A stretch of 64,000 nucleotides of DNA from assembly GCA_951804985.1 (NCBI GenBank), contig OX638134.1, positions 5,890,001 through 5,954,000 of the forward strand, written 5' to 3'. The position numbers were made by a program, and so were the translations under genes. The notes below the pieces were generated by a model, which saw only the letters and a list, made by a program, of their open reading frames with translations, was not told the DNA's origin and did no database searches. How positions within the stretch are numbered: the stretch's first letter is position 1; every line of letters starts with the position of its first letter. The stretch is from Dryomyza anilis (Eukaryota > Arthropoda > Insecta > Diptera > Dryomyzidae). Shown here piece by piece: positions 1 to 12,004 of this stretch.

Positions 1-3000
1 ACAAATTAAGGGGTCGTAATAATTTTTAAAAAATGAATTTTTAGTGAAAATTGAAATTTAAGTAAAAAACTGAATATTTAGTGAAAAATTAGATTTTTAC
101 TGCAAAATTGAATTTTTATTGAAAAATTGAATTTTTAGTGAAAATTTGAATTTTTAGTGAAAAATTGAATTTTTAGTGAAAAATTGAATTTTTAGTGCAA
201 AATTGAATTATAAGTGAAAATTTTAATTTTTAATGAAGAATTGAATTTTAGTAAAAAAATAAATTTTTAGTGAAAATTTGAATTTTTAGTGAAAAATTGA
301 TTTTGAGTGAAAATTTGAATTTTTAGTGAAAATTTGAATTTTTAGTGAAAATTTGAATTTTTAGTGAAAATTTGAATTTTTAGTGAAAATTTGAATTTTT
401 AGTGAAAATTTGAATTTTTAGTGAAAATTTGAATTTTTAGTGAAAATTTGAATTTTTAGTGAAAATTTGAATTTTTAGTGAAAATTTGAATTTTTAGTGA
501 AAATTTGAATTTTTAGTGAAAATTTGAATTTTTAGTGAAAATTTGAATTTTTAGTGAAAATTTGAATTTTTAGTGAAAATTTGAATTTTTAGTGAAATTT
601 TGAATTTTTAGTGAAAATTTGAATTTTTAGTGAAAATTTGAATTTTTAGTGAAAATTTGAATTTTTAGTGAAAATTTGAATTTTTAGTGAAAATTTGAAT
701 TTTTAGTGAAAATTTGAATTTTTAGTGAAAATTTGAATTTTTAGTGAAAATTTGAATTTTTAGTGAAAATTTGAATTTTTAGTGAAAATTTGAATTTTTA
801 GTGAAAATTTGAATTTTTAGTGAAAATTTGAATTTATTGTGAAAAATTGAATTTTTAGTGAAAAATTGAATTTTTAGTGAAAAATTGAATTTTTAGTGAA
901 AAATTGAATTTTTAGTGAAAAATTGAATTTTTAGTGAAAAATTGAATTTTTAGTGAAAAATTGAATTTTTAGTGAAAAATTGAATTTTTAGTGAAAAATT
1001 GAATTTATAGTGAAAAATTGAATTTTTAGTGAAAAATTGAATTTTTAGTGAAAAATTGAATTTTTAGTGAAAAATTGAATTTTTAGTGAAAAATTGAATT
1101 TTTGTGACAAATTGAATTTTTAGTGAAAAATTGTTTTTTTAGTGAAAAATTGAATTTTTAGTGAAAAATTAAATTTTTAGTAAAAAATTGGATTTTTAGT
1201 GAAAAATTGAATTTTTAGTGAAAAATTGAATTTTTAGTGAAAAATTGAATTTTTAGTGAAAAATTGAATTTTTAGTGAAAAATTGAATTTTTAGTGAAAC
1301 ATTGAATTTTTGTGACAAATTGAATTTTTAGTGAATTATTGAATATTAAGTGAAAAATTGGATTTTTAGTGCAAAATTGAATTATAAGTGAAAATTAAAT
1401 TAAATTTTTAGTCAAAATTTGAATTTATAGTGAAAATTTGATTTTTTTAGTGAAAAATTGAAATTTTAGTGAAAAATTGAATTTTTAGTGAAAAATTGAA
1501 TTTTTAGTAAAAAATTGAATTTTTAGTGAAAAATTGAATTTTTAGTGAAAAATTGAATTTTTAGTGAAAAATTGAATTTTTAATGAAAAATTGAATTTTT
1601 GTGACAAATTGAATTTTTAGTGAAAAATTGTTTTTTTTAGTGAAAAATTGAATTTTTAGTGAAAAATTAAATTTTTAGTAAAAAATTGGATTTTTAGTGA
1701 AAAATTGAATTTTTAGTGAAAAATTGAATTTTTAGTGAAAAATTGAATTTTTAGTGAAAAATTGAATTTTTAGTGAAACATTGAATTTTTGTGACAAATT
1801 GAATTTTTAGTGAATTATTGAATATTAAGTGAAAAATTGGATTTTTAGTGCAAAATTGAATTATAAGTGAAAATTAAATTAAATTTTTAGTCAAAATTTG
1901 AATTTATAGTGAAAATTTGATTTTTTTAGTGAAAAATTGAAATTTTAGTGAAAAATTGAATTTTTAGTGAAAAATTGAATTTTTAGTAAAAAATTGAATT
2001 TTTAGTGAAAAATTGAATTTTTAGTGAAAAATTGAATTTTTAGTGAAAAATTGAATTTTTAGTGAAAAATTGAATTTTTAGTGAAAAATTGAATTTTTAG
2101 TGAAAATTGAATTTTTAGTGAAAAATTGAATTTTTAGTGAAAAATTGAATTTTTAGTGAAAAATTGAATTTTTAGTGAAAAATTGAATTTTTAGTGAAAA
2201 ATTGAATTTTTAGTGAAAAATTGAATTTTTAGTGAAAAATTGAATTTTTAGTGAAAAATTGAATTTTTAGTGAAAAATTGAATTTATAGTGAAAAATTGA
2301 ATTTTTAGTGAAAAATTGAATTTTTAGTGAAAAATTGAATTTTTAGTGAAAAATTGAATTTTTAGTGAAAAATTGAATTTTTGTGACAAATTGAATTTTT
2401 AGTGAAAAATTGTTTTTTTAGTGAAAAATTGAATTTTTAGTGAAAAATTAAATTTTTAGTAAAAAATTGGATTTTTAGTGAAAAATTGAATTTTTAGTGA
2501 AAAATTGAATTTTTAGTGAAAAATTGAATTTTTAGTGAAAAATTGAATTTTTAGTGAAAAATTGAATTTTTAGTGAAACATTGAATTTTTGTGACAAATT
2601 GAATTTTTAGTGAATTATTGAATATTAAGTGAAAAATTGGATTTTTAGTGCAAAATTGAATTATAAGTGAAAATTAAATTAAATTTTTAGTCAAAATTTG
2701 AATTTATAGTGAAAATTTGATTTTTTTAGTGAAAAATTGAAATTTTAGTGAAAAATTGAATTTTTAGTGAAAAATTGAATTTTTAGTAAAAAATTGAATT
2801 TTTAGTGAAAAATTGAATTTTTAGTGAAAAATTGAATTTTTAGTGAAAAATTGAATTTTTAGTGAAAAATTGAATTTTTAGTGAAAAATTGAATTTTTAG
2901 TGAAAATTGAATTTTTAGTGAAAAATTGAATTTTTAGTGAAAAATTGAATTTTTAGTGAAAAATTGAATTTTTAGTGAAAAATTGAATTTTTAGTGAAAA

Positions 3001-3030
3001 ATTGAAATTTTAGTGAAACATACAATTTAT
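1..3030 (+). repeat. 19-bp minisatellite array 1 (largest)
   Basis: A nearly continuous tandem array of a 19-bp AT-rich unit, consensus TTGAATTTTTAGTGAAAAA on the + strand. The array is cut by the left edge. Two variants form homogeneous blocks: about 28 consecutive copies with AAAATTTG between about 306 and 832, then AAAAATTG copies from about 840 onward. Sparse diverged copies (for example those with GTGACAAATTG or GTGAATTATTG) recur as a set near 1296, 1775 and 2575, which shows higher-order duplication. No open reading frame runs through it. The same unit reappears in nine more arrays across the window. Confidence 0.97.
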
Positions 3031-4473
3031 AGTTTAAAATGGGAATTTTTATAAAAATAGCAACGCTAACCCCTTAGGTAGCCGTCACAATTTCAACAAC
3101 TGCTGCAGTCGTTGTGCGGTCAACTAGAAAAACAAACAGCACATTTAATTTTATTTGCAGTTGCAGTTTTTATTAATTTAGGATTTTCTTTGAGCATCGT
3201 CATCATTCGCGCGGCTTGGCGCGTCGCGTCTGCTGATAAGAAAAAGACAGACTCGAGTTCAAATCGAACTGAAATTCCAATGAAATTGAACTAAATCGAA
3301 ACGTTTTGAGTTGTTTTAGTTGGGTTGTTTATTTGCTGTGGCTTGAAAACTGATGTGAGAAATGAGCAAAGTTTCGATTACGAACGAACTTCAGTATTTT
3401 ATTTTTCATTTTTATTTTAGTTTTTTTTTTTTTCATTTCAAGTGGCGCAGAGTCATATTTCATAATCTGTTTACGTTGTTGGCACGTAACACAAGTGGCA
3501 CTTACAGCACAGTGTCACATACCACATAATACCAATCCATTCTATAGAATACAACACTTACTAATGCATCTGAGCGATTTAAATGTATTTATAAATTTTA
3601 TTTTTATAAAATATTTATATTGTTTGCCAATTTGAATGCGGCCGCCATTTGGACTGCAGACTGTAATTGAAGCAACCAGCAATAAAATCATCTATCCATC
3701 CATCCAACCGTCCACATGCCCGAAATCCATGGAATTCAACACCCTGAGTAGGTATTTAATTTCTTTTAATGGGTCAATAAAAATGCATTCCGCTAATAAT
3801 AGCTGTTGATACCCTCAGCATGCGATGTGCAAGTGTCTCAATTTATTCAAAAACACATTATAAAAAGACTCTTATCAATGCATTTAATTTACAATAAAAA
3901 AATTATGAAAAATAAAATGAGAAAAACTAAAAAAAAAATACACAAATGACATTTTACACCGCAAGTAAATCATATGCTAATTAATTTAGAACATGAAATG
4001 TGAGTCGTACATGTGCGCAAAATATTCCGAAAATCATTTCAGTGGCTGTAGCAATATTCGCGCGCCACTGTTGAAATATGAGCTATGGTAATATAAAAAC
4101 AAAAACAGCTAATTATTTCAAAGAACGTTGCTTCATATAAATATTTATTACTCATTTAAGAAAAACAAATAAACGTTGGACAAAATGCACATAAAATACT
4201 TGAGAGGGCTGTCATGAAACGGTATAAAATAAAAAATATAATATATATCAATTGCTTGATTGGAACCCCCGCATTCATAATTATAAAATATAAATAATAA
4301 ACATACCACCTAGAAAGTAAACTCTGAATCCATTCGATATTGTTACAAGATAAATGCGATATCGAGGAGAATTCACTGGACATTATCTCGTACATAGAAA
4401 CAAAACTATTAAACGAAAATATCCGTTAGCATAATGAATTGGATATATAAGTTAAAAATCAAATCCTCTCTGC
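3031..4473. other. Intergenic sequence, no gene seen
   Basis: This stretch is unique-looking. About 3060-3300 is less AT-rich and contains GCGCGGCTTGGCGCGTCGCG. The remainder is A/T rich. The only open frame here (3112-3294) is short, lacks a recognisable domain and uses a GTG start, so I do not call it. Confidence 0.5.
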
Positions 4474-4510
4474 GTTGGTGTATATGCTAATATAAAGCAT
4501 ACACACCAAC
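4474..4510. repeat. Short hairpin, 15-bp arms
   Basis: The arms GTTGGTGTATATGCT (4474-4488) and AGCATACACACCAAC (4496-4510) are complementary at 14 of 15 positions around a 7-nt loop. It sits directly in front of a short 19-bp tandem repeat of unrelated sequence. No function can be assigned. Confidence 0.75.
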
Positions 4511-4512
4511 CG

Positions 4513-4593
4513 ACAGTTTTACAGTCACTACACAGTTTTTAAGTCACTGCACAGTTTTATTGTCAATACACAGTTTCACATACACAGTATTAC
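4513..4593 (+). repeat. Short minisatellite (ACAGTTTT...TCAC)
   Basis: Three 19-bp units beginning ACAGTTTT at 4513, 4532 and 4551 are followed by two shortened units at 4570 and 4584. The unit is unrelated to the TTTTTAGTG minisatellite despite sharing the 19-bp length. Confidence 0.85.
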
Positions 4594-4896
4594 AGGGTGC
4601 TGCAGTACCGATCTTATTTTCGGTTCATTGGCGTATATTATGACTTTAATATTCTTCTCTCTTATTTGTGTTTAATTTTCTTCTTTCATTATATATAGCT
4701 TTACTGGTGACTTAACGTATGTCATATTTCGAACAACAAAACTTTTCATACCAACAATCTGACTAAACCAATCTAATTAAACCCCATATTCTTTAACAAA
4801 TTTTCGAAAAATTCTAAATTTCTATATTTAGATTATAAAAATATATAAGAAAAATAATCATGTAAAAGTCAGGTCATGATATTCACTTTTTCATTT
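4594..4896. other. No feature seen
   Basis: AT-rich sequence without an ORF, repeat or motif that I recognise. Confidence 0.5.
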
Positions 4897-5525
4897 TTAT
4901 ACCCTACACTAAGAGTGAAAGGGAATATTCAGTTTGGTACGCCGTTTGTAACACCCTGAAGAAAGCATCTCCGGTATGGAAAAAGTATATATATTCTTGA
5001 TCAGCATGGCCTCCTGAGTCGATTTAGCGATGTCCGTCTGTCTGTCTGCCCTTCTGTCTGTCTGTTGAAATCACGATTACGGAAAAAGTAGAAGAGCTAG
5101 AGCAATGAAACTTTAGATTTAGATTACTTATATATCTAAGCGAAATTGGCATGATCGATCTATTGTGACCTGAGAACCGATCACTTATGTTCAAATACCT
5201 CATATAAAATTTACATCTGCAAATCAATTTTACTGTATACGTGCTTAGGTATACTTTTTTGGTCATATATATATTGATATCATGCTGAAATACATGAAAA
5301 TAATGTTTTCCTGCGAAACGAGTTGTGGTTCCCAAAAAAAAATCGAAATTCGGTACACCTACCCATTTGTAAATATGGGTATCAGATGAATGGAAATTCT
5401 TCAGCGATGGAAAGTTTGTAGTTATTTTCAGGATTCGTATACCCTGGTGACCTATATACCACTTTGAGTGGTAACCACATATATGTGTAGGGTATTTATA
5501 GTCGACATAGACCGACTTTAATTTT
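4897..5525 (+). repeat. Interspersed repeat, copy 1 (ATACCCTACAC...GTCTGTCTG family)
   Basis: It begins at ATACCCTACACTAAGAGTGAAAGGG and contains TTTGTAACACCCTGAAGAAAGC, TATATATTCTTGATCAGCATG, GAGTCGATTTAGCGATGTCC and a (GTCT)n run. It ends near AGACCGACTTTAATTTTGAT. The same landmarks occur in the same order on the minus strand at 28775-27890, so this is a dispersed repeat and not local sequence. Repeats with these phrases are common in higher fly genomes. No protein is encoded and the class is not determinable from this copy. Confidence 0.85.
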
Positions 5526-5929
5526 GATAATCCTAACTATCAGAATAACTTTCAAATTTCCCATGTGATCAACCTTCCCAACTGGTTTTTATTTAATTTT
5601 TTTTTTTAACTAAATAAAAATAATGCATAAGTCAACGAATATGACAGCGAATTCATATTTTATACCGTTTCTTGAAATAACAATAGAAATTTTAAGGATT
5701 CTATCGATTTTATATGTCAATACCTTGAAATTCTGACATAAGTTTATAGTACATTTATTTATTTGACACATTAATGATATTTAAATTGAAGCCAAATCGG
5801 AACCAATACAAAATACAACGAATCGTTTTAGTTTTTCTACATATAAAAATTTTAAAAATATAAATTCAGTGCTTAATATAACAGAAACCATAACTCGCAT
5901 GGCCTCGAATTCTATGGCCATATTTACTG
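5526..5929. other. No feature seen
   Basis: AT-rich intergenic sequence with no supported gene or repeat. Confidence 0.5.
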
Positions 5930-5932
5930 TTT

Positions 5933-6030
5933 ATGAAGAACTAACAAATGTATCATTGCTTCTTTATGGAAAATATTAAGCACAAAATATTTTCCATAAA
6001 GAAGCAATGATACATTTATTAGTTCTTCAT
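5933..6030. repeat. Near-perfect long hairpin, 45-bp arms
   Basis: The left arm (5933-5977) and right arm (5986-6030) are reverse complements at 44 of 45 positions, separated by an 8-nt loop. The homology continues outside with a 2-nt indel (TTTATG versus TTTATATG). The arms are not simple sequence: they contain AACTAACAAATGTATCATTG. It could be a recent inverted duplication, the core of a small palindromic element, or the stem of a hairpin RNA. Nothing in the sequence chooses between these. Confidence 0.93.
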
Positions 6031-6329
6031 ATAAATTTGCCCAATTAACTGCAGAGATTAATTGAAAATCCTTAATATTGATGATTTAAGGAGGAGATAG
6101 AAAATTTAAATATACTAAAGAAACGATGCTAAGGTTAATGTCTACATTTGGTTCTTAGTCAAGAAATCCATAACTACTAAGTTCTCAAAAAATGATCGGT
6201 AATATTACGGTCACTTTCTGAAATTTATGGTCATATATCTCGTAAACCTGACGTGACAGGACATAACTTTGTTGGATGAAATCTCTTTAGGTAACTCAAG
6301 GATTCTAAAAAAATGGAGAAATCTCCGTC
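6031..6329. other. No feature seen
   Basis: AT-rich intergenic sequence with no supported gene or repeat. Confidence 0.5.
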
Positions 6330-6900
6330 ACTAAATTTAAATTCTAAAAATTCAAATTTTTTACTAACATTTTTTTTTTTTTTTTTAATTTTCACTTAAA
6401 ATTTTAATTTTCACTAAACATTTTATTCTCTAAAAAAAGGTATTTCTTTAAATATTCAATTTTAAACTAAAAATTCAAATTTTATTTAAAAATTCAAATT
6501 TTCTCTAAAATTTTTATTTTTTTTTCTCTAAAAATTTTTATTTTTCTCTAAAAATTCAAATTTTCAATAAATGTTCACTAAAAATTCCATTAATCACTTA
6601 AAATTTATTATTTCTCTAAAATTCAAATTTTCACTTAAAAATAAAATTATCACTTCAAATTAAATTTTCCACTAAATTTTTCAAGTTTCACTAAAAATTC
6701 AAATATTCACTTAAAATTCAAATTTTAACTAAATTTATAAATTTTAACTAATTTTTTTACTAAAAATCCACTTTTCCACAAAAAGTCCATTTCTCCACAA
6801 ACTATCCAATTTACTCTTTCAATTTTCAAATTTAATATTTCTCTAAAAATTATATTTTTGTCTTAAATATAAAATTTTCATTCAAAATTCATATTTTCCC
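6330..6900 (-). repeat. 19-bp minisatellite array 2 (degenerate)
   Basis: Many copies of TTTTCACTAAAAATTCAAA, the reverse complement of array 1, in strongly diverged form with frequent indels and TTTCTCT variants. The period is still recognisable. It looks older than arrays 1 and 9. Confidence 0.85.
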
Positions 6901-8330
6901 CGCCCTAATTTAGTTCTCTGCGTGTCGTTTACGCACCACACGTTTCGCTCTCTTCGAGACGCACGAGCCACCTTCTGAGTCTGATGCGCATTACAATCCC
7001 ATTGAACAACTATTTAAAAGAGAGCTACCGTTGCCCTTGAACTTTACTTTATTTGTATTAATATAATTTACAGCACTTGTAAAAATTAAAGGCAACGCTT
7101 ATCACTAGTTTGACTGAGTGACAGAGTTTCTACTATCAGCATGACGAAGTATTTTTCATTCACCCCGTACGAATTAAAATTTTGATAAAAAAATAATAAT
7201 AATAAACTAAAAATATGTTGCGCACAGCTGTTGCGCTGAACAAAACTATAAAAAATAAAAATATTAAAAAATCTCAAAAAAAAAAAAAAAAATTGAAAAA
7301 CACAAAAAATAATATAAAAAAACATAAATAATAATACTAAAAAACTAGAAAAAACTGGACGCATTCCCAGGCCATTTATGAAATATGGGTTGCGATTATT
7401 TTGCACCACATATCAGTGACGCATTGACCTGGCGCTTTAATTTTTTTTGTCTTTTTTTTTGTATTTTTTTTTTGTATTTTTATTATTATTTTTTGTTTTT
7501 TTTATTTTAATTTACTATCAGCACTAATTTGTGTTGTCAAAAGGTGTTGATGAATGAGCAATATTGAGTTTAAAATCAAATTAAAAATAAAACAAAAACT
7601 TAAAAAAATACATTAATTTAAATACAATAACAAAGACATTAATATATAATAATATACACATTGATTAAATTAAAAATAATAATTTTTATTTATTTGTTAT
7701 CATTGCAATTGTATTCAAGCAAGAAGTATTTTCGGAACCGACTCTGACTGTTGGAGAGATCTTTTTTTAATACCACACGCAGCGAAAAAAATTAATTGCA
7801 GCAAACATAATATATTTTCAATCGTAAATTTGATGTCTTTAACTGAATTTTATTTTTAATTACAATTTTTAAAATTTATTTTCATTTCATGACTTCAGGT
7901 TATAATTTGTTATTAGCAATTTAATTTTAAAATCCTGGTTATTCATATATGTAACGTGTAACATAATATGTTTGCTGCAAAACATAATTTTTCCTTGTAT
8001 GAAGGTACAAAGAAAACTGTAGCGAAATAGCGACGATAACACTAAAATCTATATTTCTGACTATATTTTGTACTACTTATAAATGTAGAAAATAATATAA
8101 TTAATGCAATTGTAAAGTTTTTAAAATTAGTCATGAAAAAATTATTCTTAAAACTATACTGAGGGAAAAATGTGTTAAAATTAAATGAAATTGTATTAAA
8201 AAATTGAAAACGACCACAAAACATTGCTTAAGACAATTTTATTTAATTTTAAAAAATATTGTTTTAAACACAAAATTTATTAAAACAGAAAACATTTTTT
8301 TTTTAAATTTTCAATTTAATTCAAAAATAA
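6901..8330. other. Intergenic sequence with one less AT-rich island
   Basis: About 6901-7030 is distinctly richer in G+C (CGTGTCGTTTACGCACCACA, CTCTTCGAGACGCACGAGCC). The rest is A/T-rich with T-runs near 7440-7510. The open frames at 7086-7409 and 8042-8224 translate to F/L/N-rich low-complexity peptides without domains and are not called. Confidence 0.5.
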
Positions 8331-8460
8331 AAATTATTTATTATTACTTTATTTATTTTTATTATATTATTTATTTTTATTAAATTATTATTTTTTATAT
8401 TATTTTTACTATATTATTTTTTTTTATTATATTATTTTTTATTATATTATTTATTTTTCA
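8331..8460. repeat. TTATTATTTT low-complexity tract
   Basis: A run of degenerate TATTATTTATTTTTATTA repeats made almost entirely of A and T. Confidence 0.85.
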
Positions 8461-8947
8461 ACAGGGACGCTACAAAAGTAGAGCGACAGGAACAGCAAAC
8501 GACGCCATATTTCTTGCCGCTCTTTTGACATTTCTCTTCAGTAAGGTTTGCCATTTCATGATGGAAAGATATACGAATTCGAATTTCGGTAGTAAATTTT
8601 AATAATTTCGACTCATTGTTATTATAATTTAATATATAATTTTATTATAATTTAACTTATTTCAATCCTCTCTTCTCGTTTGGCATCGAATGTATATTCG
8701 CAAGAGCCAGTAATATAGTTTACTAACGATCAAAAACGTTATAACGTTACTGTTGCTTATTATGTTTATTATATAAAATTGTTGTCCCTCACAAAGAGAC
8801 TACGAATTATATGAGGAGCAGGTGACATCGTACAAAATTTTTAACGCGTAAATGCTGCCCCTAGATGTATACATCATTCATTTCACATTTATGCTACATA
8901 CTGCAAATGCTGCATACATTTAGGGTCATCTCACGAGCGCTTGATTA
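8461..8947. other. Unique intergenic sequence
   Basis: Sequence of moderate composition (ACAGGGACGCTACAAAAGTA, TTGCCGCTCTTTTGAC) without an ORF, directly left of the nested transposon block. Nothing recognised. Confidence 0.45.
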
Positions 8948-9489
8948 CACTACTCAACAAAACGAGAAAAACATTTTGCCATTGACATGGCAATTCTATA
9001 TAATTTGCGGTTGCTGATTTTGAATGCATACACAGTTTATTTCTATTACGTAATAGCATCGATATTTTAGACATTTTTCAACTTTTTTGAATTAAAAAAA
9101 TACAGTCCCTTAAACAGCCAGTATTCCAAAAAACTGTAAACGCAAATTTTCTTTCAATTGTTAAGACTAATTATAATATACCGATAAATACTATTATTCC
9201 GATAAATACTATTATTCCGATAGGTTTTTAAGATATTTGAATGTAAATTTGAAAAAAAAATGATTTTTTAGACTATTTTTGGACGATTTTTTACCATTGC
9301 GTTTCTAATGATAAATAAGAAAATGTTTTATGGTATGCAGAGCATAGTTCAAACTAATGAAGAAAATTACTAACTTTTTTGTATCGGTTCTCATTTTTAA
9401 AATATCGTCGTTGTAGAACAAAAAGTCACCAAATACATTTTTATGAACAACTTAAATTTCGAGTTTGTTGACTAATATTATGAAACGTA

Positions 9490-10391
9490 GGGGAGGGAGA
9501 CCGGCGCAAAGTCGACATCGGGACAAAGTCAACTTTTGCTTTAAAACGCGAATGCGATGTCAGATCAATTTCAAATTGATACTGTACACGTAACATTAAG
9601 TGCCACTGTTACCAAAGAAGAGAAATCAATTTTGTGCTTGAACTTCAGTTTTTATGTAATAAAAGGTGTGTTTTGACTCCAAAAGTTACAATATTGATAA
9701 CGCAGTAAACTTGTACTTGCCATTAAAGTTTTGATTATTTATATATTTTGTTGTGAGTTTTATGTAGTAAGGGGTTCACTTATCATGTCGTGTTGATTTT
9801 TATTTTATTTTTTCATTCAATTCACATTTTTATGCCAATAATATTAGACAAAGTCTCGTGGGGTAAAGTCGACACATAAGCGTTTGGTCAAAGTAGATTC
9901 TGCGAAAATATAATTTATGAAACTTTTTGTTCTATGAGTTTTCCAAAATAGTCCATTCTTACAATATAAGGAGAATTGTCAATCATTTGATCATGATTGA
10001 AGAAGTTATTACAAAAAATAGATAAAATGTGAATAATATGAATAATGGTCAAACAATTTCGAGGGACCAGAATAAAACAGCACGAATAGTTTTATCTTCG
10101 AATATATAATTAAATCAATTTGAAATACATCTGCAAAAATGTGAATTCGCGAAAAAAGTGGTTAGTGTCGACTTTACCCCAGCCTATTTTCAGAATCAGG
10201 TTTGAGGTTGAGTCGCATTTGCATTTGTTTCGTGGAAACTAAATATATATTGTAGATCTTTACATCTTATGGAACATTTCTAGCTAATGAATCAATCTAT
10301 CGAACTGTATTATTATTTTTGTTCTATGTCATTGATATGATGATCAAAATTAGCATTGAGAAAAAAGTGTAGACTTAGCACCGGTCTCTCC
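9490..10391. mobile_element. Nested TIR element, level 2 (about 900 bp)
   Basis: The ends GGGGAGGGAGACCGGCGCAA and (reverse complement of the right end) GGAGAGACCGGTGCTAAGTC are similar over roughly 24 bp, both leading into AAGTC-ACA. TA dinucleotides flank both sides (9488-9489 and 10392-10393), as expected for a TA target duplication. It has no coding capacity and sits inside the 8948-11188 element. Confidence 0.78.
9859..10181. mobile_element. Innermost inverted-repeat unit, level 3 (323 bp)
   Basis: A perfect 17-bp inverted repeat, TGGGGTAAAGTCGACAC (9859-9875) and its complement (10165-10181), bounds 323 bp of AT-rich, non-coding DNA. The core GTAAAGTCGACA resembles the GCAAAGTCGACA of the surrounding level-2 ends. 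It may be a related MITE that inserted into its relative, or internal inverted repeats of one element. Confidence 0.7.
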
Positions 10392-11188
10392 TAATTGATG
10401 AATTTTTAAAGTAGAAATATCAATTGATAGATTAACATTTTCTTATTATGTGGTAAAAATATTGAGATCATCGATTAAAAATTGATGGATATATAAAAAT
10501 TTTTGGAAATGAATATTTGGCATTTTGAAAATGTATTTGGTGATTTTTCGTTCTACAACGACGATATACCCTATCAAAAACTGTTAAAATTTAAAATGCT
10601 TGTATATTTTACATACAAATTACTGAAAAATAGCCATTTTTACCCGAAATTTTCTCAAAAGCGCTACGTAATAGGAAAATAAGCATACGTTAACTATGAA
10701 GTAACGAGATTTTCAGATTAGGGGCATTAGTATTTATATTGAAAATTGATTGTATAAAAGAGTACCAAAATTAGGTTCTCAGAGTATATTTTAAAAAGTG
10801 GATCAATAAGAAATATGTTAGTAATTTTGATAGTTAGATTATGCCCTAGATATGCTCTAGACTATGCTCTAAATAACCATAACTACTTTTTTTGTAAATT
10901 ATTAAATTCTAAATGATAAAAAGAAATTCTAAAATAAGCTAAATTTTCCGAGTTTAGATGCAATTATTTTAAGAACTTATTGGAATATTAGCCTTTATTA
11001 GTATATTTAAATTAGTATAGCCAATTAAGAGAAAAATTGCGTTTAAGTTTTATAGTTAAACTATTTTTCCACAGAACTATATGTTTTAATTCTAAGTAGT
11101 GGGTGAGAACGGTTCAAAAATACTATTGCATCGAATTATATAGAATTAATGTATAGGATGTTAAGGGCAAAAATCGTGTTGAGTAGTG

Positions 11189-11866
11189 AAATTATTAAAT
11201 TCTGTCATATCGATTCATTGCATCTAATTAATAAAAAAAGTATAAAAAAAATTCAACATGTAAAATACATATTGTTGCTTGTCAAGGAACTTGTAGTCTT
11301 GTAATTAAAAAATAATAATAATTAATCACCTTTCATTAAACACGTATTTATTTAAGCAAGTAAATTGTTAATAAACTGGGCGGTGTTGCCAATCATGAGA
11401 AAGAAATGCCAGCTACGTGAATTAAAGTGCAGCCTAAAAGTAGGCAATGTAAAATAGTTGATGTCAGAATTGATTTTATCATTTATGTTGAATGAAATGT
11501 AATAAAATAACAATAAAATCAAAGAAAATAAAATAAATAAATAAATGATTTAAAAAAATAGAGAAAGACTTAAATAAAAAAAAAACAAAATTAAATTAAA
11601 AATATAAAAAAGTAGAATAAAATTAAATTATTTTAATTAAAAGAAAATAAAATACAAATTTTAATATAATAAAATTATAATAAATTTAAATAAAATAAAA
11701 AGATTAAATTAATTATTTATAACTAAACAAATCAAGGAAAAGTAAAATAAATAAAATATAGTTAAACTAACAATAACATAAAATTTGAATTTAAATAAAA
11801 ATTAATAAAATTTAAATTAAAGAGAGACTAAAAAATTAAATTAAAAATATATAAAAAAAATATATA
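11189..11866. repeat. A-rich low-complexity tract
   Basis: From about 11,500 the sequence is dominated by AATAAAATAAA/AATTAAATTAAA permutations. The first 300 bp are ordinary AT-rich sequence without an ORF. Similar AAATTAAATTATTTTAA sequence lies on both sides of the transposon that follows. Confidence 0.7.
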
Positions 11867-11867
11867 T

Positions 11868-11895
11868 GGACTGCGCCGAATAAAATTGTCCGCTA
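11868..11895 (+). repeat. Left TIR of DD37E transposon
   Basis: 28-bp terminal inverted repeat beginning GGACTGCGCCGAATAAAATT. It differs from the right TIR at two C/T positions. Confidence 0.92.
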
Positions 11896-12004
11896 CCAAA
11901 ATGAAAAAATCTAGAAATCTAGTAATCGAATTTTTATAGAATAAAATATTTTATTTTGCAAATTATTTTTAGATTTAAAAAAAAATATATAAAAAAAACA
12001 AAAA

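Larger units (their letters stand above)
8948..11188. mobile_element. Outer TIR element carrying nested insertions
   Basis: The ends are perfect inverted repeats: CACTACTCAACA at 8948-8959 and TGTTGAGTAGTG at 11177-11188. The left flank is TA; the right flank is AA, so a TA target duplication is at best damaged. Further inverted pairs lie inside: GCATACACAGTTT...TATTACGTAATAGC near 9027-9056 against CTACGTAATAGGAAAATAAGCATACG near 10664-10690, and ATATCGTCGTTGTAGAAC near 9402 against GTTCTACAACGACGATATA near 10549. Removing the nested element at 9490-10391 leaves about 1.34 kb, a usual Tc1/mariner size, but no transposase frame survives. The superfamily is therefore only a guess. Confidence 0.75.

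Noticed and set aside
1..3030. CRISPR-like regular repeat
   Set aside because: The units are directly adjacent without unique spacers, the organism is an insect, and the unit is a 19-bp AT-rich minisatellite.
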